A stretch of DNA of 27,001 nt from the NCBI GenBank assembly GCA_030826005.1, contig JAPJOW010000023.1, positions 1-27,001 on the forward strand. Direction: 5' to 3'. Under the pieces are notes generated by a model. It made no database searches and was not told the origin of the DNA. It was given only the letters and a program-made list of their open reading frames with translations. How positions within the stretch are numbered: the stretch's first letter is position 1; each line of letters opens with the position of its first letter. The DNA comes from Aliterella sp. RAGGC_92. GTDB taxonomy: Bacteria > Cyanobacteriota > Cyanobacteriia > Cyanobacteriales > Chroococcidiopsidaceae. Positions 1 to 7,662 of this stretch are shown here, in pieces. The position numbers were made by a program, and so were the translations under genes.

Positions 1-494
1 CCAATTGGGGGTTGGGGGCTATCCATATTTCATAACTCAAATAGGATTGCTATATATTTCATGCAGCAACTATTAATACAGTCAATCACTTATTAACAAA
101 TAAAGAATTTAATAAGTCCCATTGGAACACCCAACTGCAAAAAACCTATGGTATCAACAAAAGACACGCAAATGGTGTAATTAGTTTTGCTAAAGGGGAA
201 GTAAATAAGGCAAAAGAACATCCGCTATAGCACGTAGAGGGATGAATTTGAGCGAACGATTACCGCACTCCCTATCCACCTATCTTGGTGTGAGTCCAAG
301 AAAGCACGTAGGAAGCGTGTTGCTACAACTAAATAAATTTATTGGTCGATGCGCTATAGTCAATCGTCGGCACGATTACCGGAAATATCAATAGTTTGAT
401 AATAACAGGGAGACTTTGAAAACATCCTCTAACCATCTTTATTAAAAAAGGCAGGTTTTTTACCTGCCTAGAACTATACATCCAATCTCGCTCT
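1..494. other. Gene-poor left edge, with one doubtful 50-codon ORF
   Basis: No convincing gene is seen before the ndhD terminator. The only reading frame of note runs from ATG at 242 to TAG at 392-394 on the plus strand (50 aa, starting MNLSERLPHS and rich in Arg, His and Leu). A purine run (AGAGGG) touches the ATG with almost no spacing, so it is a poor ribosome binding site, and I recognise no family. The stretch 1-240 is AT-rich and shows no coding frame. The region could hold the promoter of a gene to the left, or the decayed end of an older gene. Confidence 0.4.
443..470 (-). terminator. Intrinsic terminator of the ndhF-ndhD transcript
   Basis: An 8-bp perfect inverted repeat, AGGCAGGT (449-456) and ACCTGCCT (462-469), encloses a 5-nt loop. 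Read on the minus strand the hairpin is followed by a run of T (complement of the A run at 444-449). It lies about 25 bp past the ndhD stop codon, in the orientation expected to end that transcript. Confidence 0.85.
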
Positions 495-2069
495 TTACCT
501 CACGCCAAACTCCGGCGCAGTATAAGACACTGTAGGTATGGATTTTTGTGCCAAAGTAGGGACAGAATCGCGCAGCCTTTGAGTTAGCTGAATTGTTGTT
601 GCATCGTACACTTGAGTTAATAGCTTGGGATAGAAGCCAATGCCAATAATTGGTACGAGCAGACAAGCAATAATAAACACTTCTCGCGGTTCAGCGTCAA
701 TTAAAGCTTCGTGGGAAACTAACTCTTGATTCTCTTGTCCGTAGAAGATTTCGCGCAGCATTGACAGCAAATAAATCGGAGTTAAAATTACTCCCACCGC
801 CATCAAGAACACCACGATGACCTTAAATGTGGGACTATAGGCATCGCTGTTAGAAAAACCTACAAATACCATCAATTCAGCCACAAAACCGCTCATTCCT
901 GGTAAAGCCAAGGATGCCATCGAACAAGTAGTAAACATCGCAAAAATTTTCTGCATCTTTTGCCCCACTCCACCCATTTCATCCAGCATCAGGGTATGAG
1001 TGCGATCGTAAGTTGCACCGACAAGGAAAAACAAACTCGCCCCAATTAATCCGTGAGATACCATTTGCAAAACTGCTCCACTTAAACCCAAATCGGTAAA
1101 AGAAGCAATGCCAATTAGGACAAATCCCATGTGAGAAATTGAAGAATAAGCAATCTTTCGCTTCAAATTACGTTGGGCAAAAGATGTCAAAGCAGCGTAG
1201 ATAATATTTACCACCCCCAAAATTACTAGCACCGGGGCGAAATAAGCATGGGCATCGGGTAACATTTGGGCATTCATCCGAATTAAGGCATAACCGCCCA
1301 TTTTCAAAAGAATACCAGCAAGTAGCATATGCACGGGCGCTGTAGCTTCCCCGTGAGCATCGGGAAGCCAAGTATGTAACGGGAAAATCGGCAGTTTGAC
1401 AGCGTAAGCAATCAAAAAGCCAGCATATATAAATAGCTGGAAATTGAGGGCGTAATCTTTTAGCCCCAACGCTTGCATATCAAACGTCACTGTATCGCCG
1501 TAAAACGCCATCGTTAAAGCAGCAATTAAAATAAACAAAGAGCCGCCCGCAGTATAAAGAATAAACTTTGTCGCTGCATACTGTCGCTTTTTGCCGCCCC
1601 AAATTGCTAGTAAAAGGTAAACCGGGATTAGCTCTAATTCCCAAACGAGGAAAAACAGCAACATATCTTGAACGGCAAATACAGCAATTTGCCCCCCATA
1701 CATTGCCAAAATTAAAAAGTAGAACAGCCTAGGCTTTAGAGTTACAGGCCAAGCCGCTAAAATTGCCAGTGTAGTAATAAACCCAGTCAAAATTACTAAC
1801 GGCATCGATATACCATCAACACCCACAGACCAATTTAAGTCGAGTGGTGGCACCCAAGGATAACTTTCTACTAATTGCAAGTTTGGATTGTCAAAGTCAT
1901 ATTGAGAACCAAAAGCATAAACAATCAAAGCAAAGTCAATTAGCCCAATAATCAGAGCGTACCAGCGTACTGTTTTGCCATCTTTATCGGGAACGATCGG
2001 AATTAGCAGCGATGCCACTATCGGAAAGAGAATTATTGTAGAAAGCCAAGGGAAATGGGATAGATTCAT
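495..2069 (-). CDS. ndhD1: NAD(P)H-quinone oxidoreductase subunit 4 (NdhD1-type)
   Basis: Membrane subunit of the cyanobacterial NDH-1 complex, a proton-pumping antiporter-like subunit (Nuo M homologue) acting in thylakoid respiratory and cyclic electron flow. The protein is almost all hydrophobic helices and contains the conserved stretch KLPIFPLHTWLPDAHGEA, with the helix-breaking charged residues typical of the family, and later the AYSSISHMGFVL segment. The open frame extends to 2156, but I choose the ATG at 2067-2069 (MNLSHFPWLS), giving 524 aa. That matches the usual NdhD N-terminus, while the extra 29 residues are Ser/Pro-rich and come from a polypyrimidine spacer. It lies 129 bp downstream of ndhF on the same strand and ends at a strong terminator, so an ndhF-ndhD operon is likely. 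The C-terminal half resembles the D1 (NDH-1L) rather than the D3/D4 CO2-uptake forms; that subtype is inferred. Confidence 0.95.
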   Translation of the reverse strand: MNLSHFPWLSTIILFPIVASLLIPIVPDKDGKTVRWYALIIGLIDFALIVYAFGSQYDFDNPNLQLVESYPWVPPLDLNWSVGVDGISMPLVILTGFITTLAILAAWPVTLKPRLFYFLILAMYGGQIAVFAVQDMLLFFLVWELELIPVYLLLAIWGGKKRQYAATKFILYTAGGSLFILIAALTMAFYGDTVTFDMQALGLKDYALNFQLFIYAGFLIAYAVKLPIFPLHTWLPDAHGEATAPVHMLLAGILLKMGGYALIRMNAQMLPDAHAYFAPVLVILGVVNIIYAALTSFAQRNLKRKIAYSSISHMGFVLIGIASFTDLGLSGAVLQMVSHGLIGASLFFLVGATYDRTHTLMLDEMGGVGQKMQKIFAMFTTCSMASLALPGMSGFVAELMVFVGFSNSDAYSPTFKVIVVFLMAVGVILTPIYLLSMLREIFYGQENQELVSHEALIDAEPREVFIIACLLVPIIGIGFYPKLLTQVYDATTIQLTQRLRDSVPTLAQKSIPTVSYTAPEFGVR

Positions 2070-2198
2070 ATTAATTGAGGAAGTAGAGGGTAGGGGAGAG
2101 GAGGAGACAGGGAGATGGGAGATAACGGAGGTATAAGAAGCAGGAAAGATGTACAACTACTTTTTTATCTTCCTCCTTGTCCCCTTCCCTTTGTCTAA
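2070..2198. repeat. Polypurine/polypyrimidine spacer between ndhF and ndhD
   Basis: On the plus strand, 2078-2150 is almost purely purine (G/A runs such as GGGGAGAGGAGG), while 2166-2192 is pyrimidine-rich (TCCTCCTTGTCCCC). The two arms are partly complementary, so an imperfect hairpin is possible in the ndhF-ndhD transcript. The CTCCTTGTC core recurs in other spacers of this window (14903-14915, and inverted at 21157-21166). This supports a low-complexity intergenic sequence rather than an extended NdhD N-terminus. Confidence 0.5.
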
Positions 2199-4259
2199 CT
2201 AAGTCACTCCAAAAACAACTACAAGTCCAAGCACGGCGGCAAAAATAATCAAGGCGTAGAATTGAGCGCGACCGTTTTCTAAGTATTTGAGTCCTTCACC
2301 GCTAACCAACGTAAAAAAGCCCGTAAGGTTAACAGCGCCATCAACTACGCGAAAATCAACTTCCATAACTTGACGCGCTACTCGGCGCAATCCTCTAACG
2401 AATACGCGATCGTAAACTTCGTCAAAGTACCACTTATTTAAAGATAGAGCGTAAAGCGAAGGGTATTTTTGGGCGATCGCCTTTGGATCGATTTTGCCCC
2501 ACAAGTACATCAGCGAAGCTACGGTAATCCCAATTAAAGATATACCAACAGAACTACCCGCCATGACTAAAAACTCTGACTGGTTAAATTCTGCTGCTTT
2601 TTCGGCAATGGCGATCGCGCTTTCGCTCGGCGGATGGATAAATTCTTCAAAATAATTAGCGTAGGGCGTACCTACCAAGCCAATTAACATCGAAGGAATC
2701 GCTAAAATTACCAATGGTAAAGTCATCGTCCAAGGCGATTCGTGGGGGCTACTGCTGTGGTGATGGTCTGTATCGTGGCTAGTTGCAGCAAGTTCTCTAG
2801 TATCCATTGCCCCCGGCCCAAAATTCGGAGTCAAGACATTAGATCCAGCCTTGAGTTGCTGCTTAATTTGGTCGTCATTACCGCGAAAAGAGCCTTCAAA
2901 GGTGCTGAAGTACATACGGAACATATAAAATGCCGTAATTCCTGCCGTTACCCAGCCAATCGCCCATAACAAGGGGTTAGCCGCAAAAGCTTGACCTAAA
3001 ATCTCGTCTTTTGACCAGAAACCAGCAAAGGGCGGTAAACCAGAAATTGCTATACAACCAATTAAAAAGGTAATGGCGGTAAAGGGCATATATTTACGCA
3101 ATCCGCCCATCATTCGCATATCTTGCGCCAGCGCCGGATCGTGACCTACTACTGATTCCATGCCATGAATTACCGAACCCGAACCTAAAAACAGCATTGC
3201 CTTAAAGTAAGCGTGAGTCATTAGGTGAAATAACCCCGCACTGTAAGCGCCAATTCCCATTGCCATCACCATATACCCAAGCTGGGAAATAGTGGAATAA
3301 GCTAGACCCTTTTTAATGTCATTTTGAGTAATCGCGATCGTCGCCCCCAAAAAGGCTGTAAATGCCCCCGTATAAGCAATTACATTCATCGCGGCGGGTA
3401 CGCCTTCAAACACCGGGTACATCCGCGCAATTAAAAACACTCCCGCCGCTACCATTGTCGCCGCGTGAATGAGTGCCGAAATCGGTGTCGGGCCTTCCAT
3501 CGCGTCGGGTAGCCAAACGTGCAAAGGAAATTGCGCTGATTTTGCCGCCGGACCTAAAAACACTAAAATAGCGAACAGAATCGCCAATATATTGCTGATA
3601 GAACCAGATTCTACTAGCGTATGCAGGCGATCGCCCATTATTTCAAATTCAAAGCTTCCGGTCGCCCAAAATAACCCTAAAATGCCCAATAACAAGCCAA
3701 AGTCACCTACGCGGTTGACGACAAAAGCTTTTTGGGCAGCATCGGCGGCGGGTTTGCGATCGTACCAAAAACCTACTAATAGGTACGAACACATCCCCAC
3801 CAATTCCCAGAAAATGTAAATTTGGACTAAGTTCGGACTAACTACCAAACCTAACATTGAGGAGCTAAACAAGCTCAAATACGCATAAAATCTCACATAT
3901 CCAGGATCGTGAGCCATATACCCATCGGTATAGACCATGACAAGTATTGCTACGGTAGTCACGATTACCAACATTAGGGCTGTTAGGTGGTCGATAGTGT
4001 AGCCCATGTTGAGGTGAAAGTTTCCTGCTGCTGCCCATTCCAACGTATAAGTATAAGTTGGGTGTCCGCTAATTTGACTTACCAGCAAGGCAATAGAGAG
4101 CGCCATCGCACTCGCCAGCAACGACACGATAATTACAGCGTTTAGCTGCCGCAAGCGGTTTGTCACCTCGCTTACTGAGATTAACCCTAGACCGACTAGC
4201 ATTGCCCCAAATAGAGGTAATACTGGAATTAGCCAGGCATATTGATAGATTGTTTCCAT
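2199..4259 (-). CDS. ndhF1: NAD(P)H-quinone oxidoreductase subunit 5 (NdhF1-type)
   Basis: Largest antiporter-like membrane subunit of NDH-1 (Nuo L homologue), bearing the long lateral helix that couples proton channels. The frame opens at a GTG (4260-4262), but the adjacent ATG at 4257-4259 (METIYQYAWLIPVLP) is the more natural start and gives 686 aa, the size expected of NdhF1. Visible family signatures include WELVGMCSYLLVGFW, the FPLHVWLPDAMEGPTP channel segment and STISQLGYMVMAMG. A hydrophilic His-rich patch (DTDHHHSSSPHES, around residue 500) sits before the last helices. It is the first gene of a likely two-gene operon with ndhD1. The length and the D1-type partner argue for NDH-1L rather than the CO2-uptake NdhF3/F4 forms; this is inference. 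Confidence 0.95.
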   Translation of the reverse strand: METIYQYAWLIPVLPLFGAMLVGLGLISVSEVTNRLRQLNAVIIVSLLASAMALSIALLVSQISGHPTYTYTLEWAAAGNFHLNMGYTIDHLTALMLVIVTTVAILVMVYTDGYMAHDPGYVRFYAYLSLFSSSMLGLVVSPNLVQIYIFWELVGMCSYLLVGFWYDRKPAADAAQKAFVVNRVGDFGLLLGILGLFWATGSFEFEIMGDRLHTLVESGSISNILAILFAILVFLGPAAKSAQFPLHVWLPDAMEGPTPISALIHAATMVAAGVFLIARMYPVFEGVPAAMNVIAYTGAFTAFLGATIAITQNDIKKGLAYSTISQLGYMVMAMGIGAYSAGLFHLMTHAYFKAMLFLGSGSVIHGMESVVGHDPALAQDMRMMGGLRKYMPFTAITFLIGCIAISGLPPFAGFWSKDEILGQAFAANPLLWAIGWVTAGITAFYMFRMYFSTFEGSFRGNDDQIKQQLKAGSNVLTPNFGPGAMDTRELAATSHDTDHHHSSSPHESPWTMTLPLVILAIPSMLIGLVGTPYANYFEEFIHPPSESAIAIAEKAAEFNQSEFLVMAGSSVGISLIGITVASLMYLWGKIDPKAIAQKYPSLYALSLNKWYFDEVYDRVFVRGLRRVARQVMEVDFRVVDGAVNLTGFFTLVSGEGLKYLENGRAQFYALIIFAAVLGLVVVFGVT

Positions 4260-4342
4260 CACTGATGACTACTTTGAGAGTTTTGTATTAGTACTGAGCA
4301 AACTGTTAATAGTTGTAACATATAGGTTTTGCTATAAAATAT

Positions 4343-4366
4343 CCCACCCGAAAGAATCCGAGCGGG
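4343..4366 (-). terminator. Probable hairpin terminator after the thioredoxin gene
   Basis: On the minus strand CCCGCTCG and CGGGTGGG form an 8-bp stem with two G-U wobbles and an 8-nt loop, followed by ATATTTTATAG. It lies about 57 bp past the thioredoxin stop. The trailing T-run is interrupted, so this is a moderate call. Confidence 0.45.
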
Positions 4367-4422
4367 ACAACAATTGAAATTATCGATTTTTTTGCGTCCA
4401 AGTCAATATTGTTTTCAACTAT

Positions 4423-4806
4423 CTAAGCAGAACGACGGTGCTGCCAATTGCTACTTACTAGAGAATTATTTAATGTTTCTGGGTAACTAATATCGATCGC
4501 TTCTAAAATCAGACGCAACTCATTAGGACTATGAAAATCCTCAAGACGCTGCCGGACTTTGCCATTTTCAATTAAAAGTAAGGTAGGTAAGTTAGTCAGT
4601 TTATAAGTGTTAGAAAGCTTGAAGTTTTGATCGGCATTGACTCCCACCAATTTGATCCGATTATGGCAATAGTCATGAAATTGCAACAGTAACGGCTGGA
4701 TCAGTTGGCATAAACCGCACCAAGGCGCGCCAAAATTGACTAAAACCGGAATTGGGGATGCTAATACTTCTTGCTCAAACGTGCGATCGCTAACTGACAA
4801 CACCAT
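4423..4806 (-). CDS. Thioredoxin-fold protein with WCGLC active site (TrxC-like)
   Basis: A 127-aa single-domain thioredoxin, presumed to be a cytosolic dithiol-disulfide oxidoreductase. The redox centre is WCGLC (Cys30 and Cys33), where ordinary thioredoxins have WCGPC. The cis-proline is present (Pro74, in NLPTLLLI). The N-terminal VLSVSDRTFEQEVL matches the usual beta-1/alpha-1 element, and the C-terminal 20 residues extend past the fold. Replacement of the active-site Pro by Leu would be expected to raise the redox behaviour away from that of a strong reductant. Atypical cyanobacterial thioredoxins of the TrxC group have such changed motifs, and I place it there tentatively. It stands alone between ndhF1 and the NnrU-type gene, with more than 250 bp of leader. 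Confidence 0.85.
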   Translation of the reverse strand: MVLSVSDRTFEQEVLASPIPVLVNFGAPWCGLCQLIQPLLLQFHDYCHNRIKLVGVNADQNFKLSNTYKLTNLPTLLLIENGKVRQRLEDFHSPNELRLILEAIDISYPETLNNSLVSSNWQHRRSA

Positions 4807-5067
4807 AAGCTTTTAACCTTAAATTTATAGATATTTGTTATGCAATTAGAGTTATCAGTTGGTAATTCGCATCAACGGCACTTTAGTTAAATTAGCTGTT
4901 AGTTGCTTTTGGCTGATAACTTATTGTGGATCATGCTACATCTATTTGGAATGGATGTCAGTAACAACAATCAGTGTTTATCCATAGAAGATATCTATCT
5001 TTTTATCCATATAACTATCAATAGACTTATGGAACTTTTAGAGTAATAGCTAGTAACCGCGCCTTAC

Positions 5068-5784
5068 TTACCAATCAACACGGCTAGTAGCACTAATTAA
5101 AAGCGGGTGCGCCAACCATAGCAAAATGATAAAAATAGCTACACCTAGATAAGATAGACGAATAAATTCAGAAATCTTAAAAGTCTGCTGTCCGCGTAGC
5201 ATCGCTAAAAATGGCACGATCGAAGTCCGGGATTTAACGCGCTCAAAAGCTTCACCGTAGCGGGATGCCAAACGGCGATCGCCATGCCAAACTCCAAATA
5301 GATGATGCAATACTAAGCCAATGGACGTAACTAAAGTAAAACTCGTTCCAATCCATAGAGTATGAGCGATACACCACAGAATTTGTCCCACCATTTGCGG
5401 ATGGCGAGTAATGCGGATAATCCCCGTCTCAAATAAATGCACTTCCGGCTTTTGAATCGCGGCAATTTCTAGCAAATTAAAAGTTGCTGGATACAAAAAC
5501 AAAAAAGAAATCGCCGATACTATCCAAACAAAATTTCCCACTCCTGGAACTCCTTGGACTTGCCAAAGTTGAGCGCCATCGTAGCGATGATTAAAAAAGT
5601 AGATAATCAGCACCACCGCCAAGGGTAAACTAACTAGAGCAAAAATAACGCGGTACAACCGAGCGCCAATAAGCTTTTCAACTGATGTGCGTAAAGCTGC
5701 TAAACCACTATGAGCGATCGCAAATCCGAGTAAAAGACCCAAAATAATAAAATGGCTGGGTGTTAACCAAACAGGTAGACTCAT
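5068..5784 (-). CDS. NnrU/Z-ISO family integral membrane protein
   Basis: A 238-aa polytopic membrane protein with about six to seven hydrophobic segments. It shows the family elements AHSGLAALR (residues about 24-32), RYDGAQLW, ITRHPQMVGQILW (about 125-137) and GDRRLASRYGEAF (about 169-181). These are shared by bacterial NnrU proteins, linked to denitrification, and by plant 15-cis-zeta-carotene isomerase (Z-ISO), a haem-binding enzyme of carotenoid synthesis. The conserved histidines in the second and third segments are the kind used as haem or metal ligands. No denitrification genes are nearby, so a carotenoid or unknown membrane role is as likely as an NnrU role. It is divergent from rpiA, with 101 bp between the starts. 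Confidence 0.8.
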   Translation of the reverse strand: MSLPVWLTPSHFIILGLLLGFAIAHSGLAALRTSVEKLIGARLYRVIFALVSLPLAVVLIIYFFNHRYDGAQLWQVQGVPGVGNFVWIVSAISFLFLYPATFNLLEIAAIQKPEVHLFETGIIRITRHPQMVGQILWCIAHTLWIGTSFTLVTSIGLVLHHLFGVWHGDRRLASRYGEAFERVKSRTSIVPFLAMLRGQQTFKISEFIRLSYLGVAIFIILLWLAHPLLISATSRVDW

Positions 5785-5885
5785 GTATCAATCTTCGTAG
5801 CTTACAAGCTAAATTCCTTATCTTCTTTAATCTATCTTGACCGTGCAAATATATACTAGACACGGCATTTGAAAGAGGGTTAGGT

Positions 5886-6590
5886 ATGACGGAAGATTTA
5901 GCTAAGGTGATGAAAGAACAAGTCGGTAAAGCCGCAGCGCAGCGCGTTAAGTCAAATTCTATTGTCGGGTTGGGTACGGGTTCAACGACAGCTTACACAA
6001 TTCAATTTCTCGGCGACTTCCTCAAGTCTGGCGAACTAACAAATATTGTTGGGATTCCTACCTCTTTTCAGTCGGAGGTTTTGGCAAAACAGTATGGTAT
6101 CCCCTTAACTACTCTAGACGCGGTAGATCGCATTGATATTGCCATTGATGGCGCGGATGAAGTAGATCCGCATAAAAACCTAATTAAAGGCGGTGGTGCA
6201 GCGCACACCCGCGAAAAAGTTGTAGATTATTTAGCCGAGCAGTTTATTGTCGTTGTTGATAGCTCAAAAATAGTAGATCGGTTAGGTTCTAGCTTTCCCG
6301 TCCCAGTTGAAGTTATCCCAATGGCGCTTTCTCCCGTGATGAGAGCCATTGAAAAGCTAGGCGGAAAGCCAGAGTTGCGAATGGGAATTAGAAAAGCTGG
6401 CCCAGTAATTACCGATCAAGGCAATATGGTAATTGATGTCAAGTTTGATTCTATTGATGACCCTACAGATTTAGAAAAAACCTTAAATAATATCCCTGGA
6501 GTCCTAGAAAACGGTATATTTGTCGGGGTTACAGACTTAGTTTTAATTGGTGAAATTGTAGACGGACAACCCAAGGTTCGAGAACTTTAA
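5886..6590 (+). CDS. rpiA: Ribose-5-phosphate isomerase A
   Basis: Interconverts ribose 5-phosphate and ribulose 5-phosphate in the Calvin-Benson cycle and pentose phosphate pathway (cytosol). At 234 aa it has the normal RpiA length. Visible motifs are the phosphate loop GLGTGSTTAYTIQFLG (about residues 27-42), PTSFQSEVLA, the catalytic DGADEVDP segment with the following KGGGAAHTREK, and VDSSKIVDRLG. An AGAGGG ribosome binding site lies 7-8 bp before the ATG. A TATACT box at 5852-5857 could be a -10 element, but no well-spaced -35 was found. Its 3' end overlaps the convergent folP by 4 bp, the two stop codons interleaving. Confidence 0.97.
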   Translation: MTEDLAKVMKEQVGKAAAQRVKSNSIVGLGTGSTTAYTIQFLGDFLKSGELTNIVGIPTSFQSEVLAKQYGIPLTTLDAVDRIDIAIDGADEVDPHKNLIKGGGAAHTREKVVDYLAEQFIVVVDSSKIVDRLGSSFPVPVEVIPMALSPVMRAIEKLGGKPELRMGIRKAGPVITDQGNMVIDVKFDSIDDPTDLEKTLNNIPGVLENGIFVGVTDLVLIGEIVDGQPKVREL

Positions 6591-7435
6591 TCTTGCCTAA
6601 ATATAGCATCGGCAACGCGGCAGACATCGCGCATTTGGGCGACATCGTGAACTCGTAAGATATCTACACCCGTCGAAATCGCCGCACAACAAGCGGCGGC
6701 GGTTCCCCATATACGGTCTTTGGGGTCTGGTTGATCGAGGATGCGTCCAATAAAGCTTTTGCGGGATGCGCCTACTAAAATCGGACAATTAAGCGACTTA
6801 AAAAAGCTTACGTTTCGCAGAATCTCTAGATTTTGCTGCTGATTTTTGGCAAAACCAATACCCGGATCGATAATGATTTTAGAAGGATTTATTCTAGAGG
6901 CGATCGCGCTTTCAATTTGACGCTGTAAAAACTGATAAATTTCCCCTAACAGATTTTCATAATCGGTCATTTGTTGCATAGTTTCCGGCGTACCGCGCAA
7001 GTGCATCAAAACAATAGGTACGTTCAATTCAGCAACCGTTGTCAGCATTTCAGGATCAAAAGTACCGCCCGATATGTCATTAACTATATCCGCTCCCGCC
7101 GCAACAGCAACAGCCGCAACCACAGCGCGAGTTGTATCTACAGAAATCGGGACAATTATTTCTTTTCGCAACACCTCAATTACTGACAGCACCCGTTCTA
7201 ATTCTTCTTCTACAGATATCTGCGCCGCCCCTGGTCGCGTCGATTGTCCGCCAATATCAATTATGTCTGCACCCGCTTCTACAAGCCTTTGAGCCTGCGC
7301 TAAAGCCTCTGTAGGCGTTGCAAATTCTCCACCATCGCTAAAGCTATCGGGGGTGACGTTGACTACTCCCATTAAGTAGGTACGTTTTCCCCAATCAAAA
7401 GAGAATCCGCGCATTTCCCAAGCTGGAACAATCAT
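6587..7435 (-). CDS. folP: Dihydropteroate synthase
   Basis: Condenses 6-hydroxymethyl-dihydropterin pyrophosphate with p-aminobenzoate to make dihydropteroate, in folate synthesis; the sulfonamide target. Signatures run in order: MGVVNVTPDSFSDGG, DIGGQSTRPGA, PISVDTTR, NDISGG, IIIDPGIGFAKN, VGASRKSFIG and the C-terminal RVHDVAQMR. The open frame reaches 7474, but the extra N-terminal codons lie in the tandem repeat element upstream. ATG at 7433-7435 (MIVPAWEMRG) or 7412-7414 (MRGFSFDWG) is more likely; I give the first, 282 aa. It lies downstream of tpiA on the same strand across a 227-bp spacer full of repeats, so cotranscription is uncertain. Confidence 0.95.
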   Translation of the reverse strand: MIVPAWEMRGFSFDWGKRTYLMGVVNVTPDSFSDGGEFATPTEALAQAQRLVEAGADIIDIGGQSTRPGAAQISVEEELERVLSVIEVLRKEIIVPISVDTTRAVVAAVAVAAGADIVNDISGGTFDPEMLTTVAELNVPIVLMHLRGTPETMQQMTDYENLLGEIYQFLQRQIESAIASRINPSKIIIDPGIGFAKNQQQNLEILRNVSFFKSLNCPILVGASRKSFIGRILDQPDPKDRIWGTAAACCAAISTGVDILRVHDVAQMRDVCRVADAIFRQD

Positions 7436-7471
7436 TATATTTTTGGTAAATATGCTCGGTAAATGTCTTTG

Positions 7472-7591
7472 CAAACAATCCTAGCCCAGGTAGCGTTGAA
7501 ACAAGTATTTTGGCGATCGTTTTAGTCCACGTAGGGTTGAAACAAATATTTTGGCAAATCATCCTAGCCCGCCTAGGGTTGAAACCCCAGG
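7472..7591. repeat. Three-unit 41-42 bp tandem repeat between tpiA and folP
   Basis: Three imperfect units lie head to tail at 7472-7513, 7514-7554 and 7555-7591. Each carries CTAG(C/T)CC..G.(C/T)TAG(C/G)GTTGAAAC, and the first two end in A(A/G)TATTTTGG. The GTTGAAAC cores start at 7495, 7536 and 7578, a period of 41-42 bp. A leftover ATATTTTTGG at 7437-7446 suggests a decayed earlier unit. The third unit differs at its end, where GCCTAGGGT (7571-7579) pairs with ACCCCAGGC (7584-7592) with one mismatch. The units are similar along their whole length, so there are no unique spacers. Confidence 0.8.
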
Positions 7592-7602
7592 CTAATAGCT
7601 CA

Positions 7603-7620
7603 AGTCGGCTCAAGCCGACT
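7603..7620. repeat. Perfect 8-bp inverted repeat (REP-like hairpin)
   Basis: AGTCGGCT and AGCCGACT are perfect inverted copies separated by CA, forming a tight hairpin directly after the tandem repeat. No T-run follows on either strand, so it is not a standard terminator, though it may stabilise or attenuate the tpiA 3' end. Together with the adjacent GTTGAAACCCC hairpin it resembles the short dispersed palindromic elements common in cyanobacterial spacers; the family assignment is inference. Confidence 0.65.
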
Positions 7621-7662
7621 GAATAAATATTTTACAGAAGGTTATTTTTTAGTCAAAAGTAG

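Noticed and set aside
1..430. Remnant transposase or group II intron in the left spacer
   Set aside because: No catalytic motif, terminal inverted repeats or intron domain V could be found on either strand.
2070..2156. 29-residue N-terminal extension of NdhD
   Set aside because: Ser/Pro-rich, encoded by a polypyrimidine spacer and outside the usual NdhD start; the ATG at 2069 fits the family.
3469..3819. 116-codon plus-strand ORF inside ndhF
   Set aside because: Antisense shadow of a strongly conserved gene; no motif or ribosome binding site.
5837..5857. TTGACC and TATACT as an rpiA promoter
   Set aside because: The boxes are only 9 bp apart, too close for a standard -35/-10 pair; only the TATACT could be real.
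7436..7474. Upstream ATG start for folP
   Set aside because: The extra codons fall in the tandem repeat/AT-rich leader, and FolP proteins normally begin close to the MGVVNVTPDSF strand.
7472..7591. CRISPR array suggested by repeated GTTGAAAC
   Set aside because: The sequence between the cores is itself repeated from unit to unit, so there are no unique spacers, and no cas genes are near.
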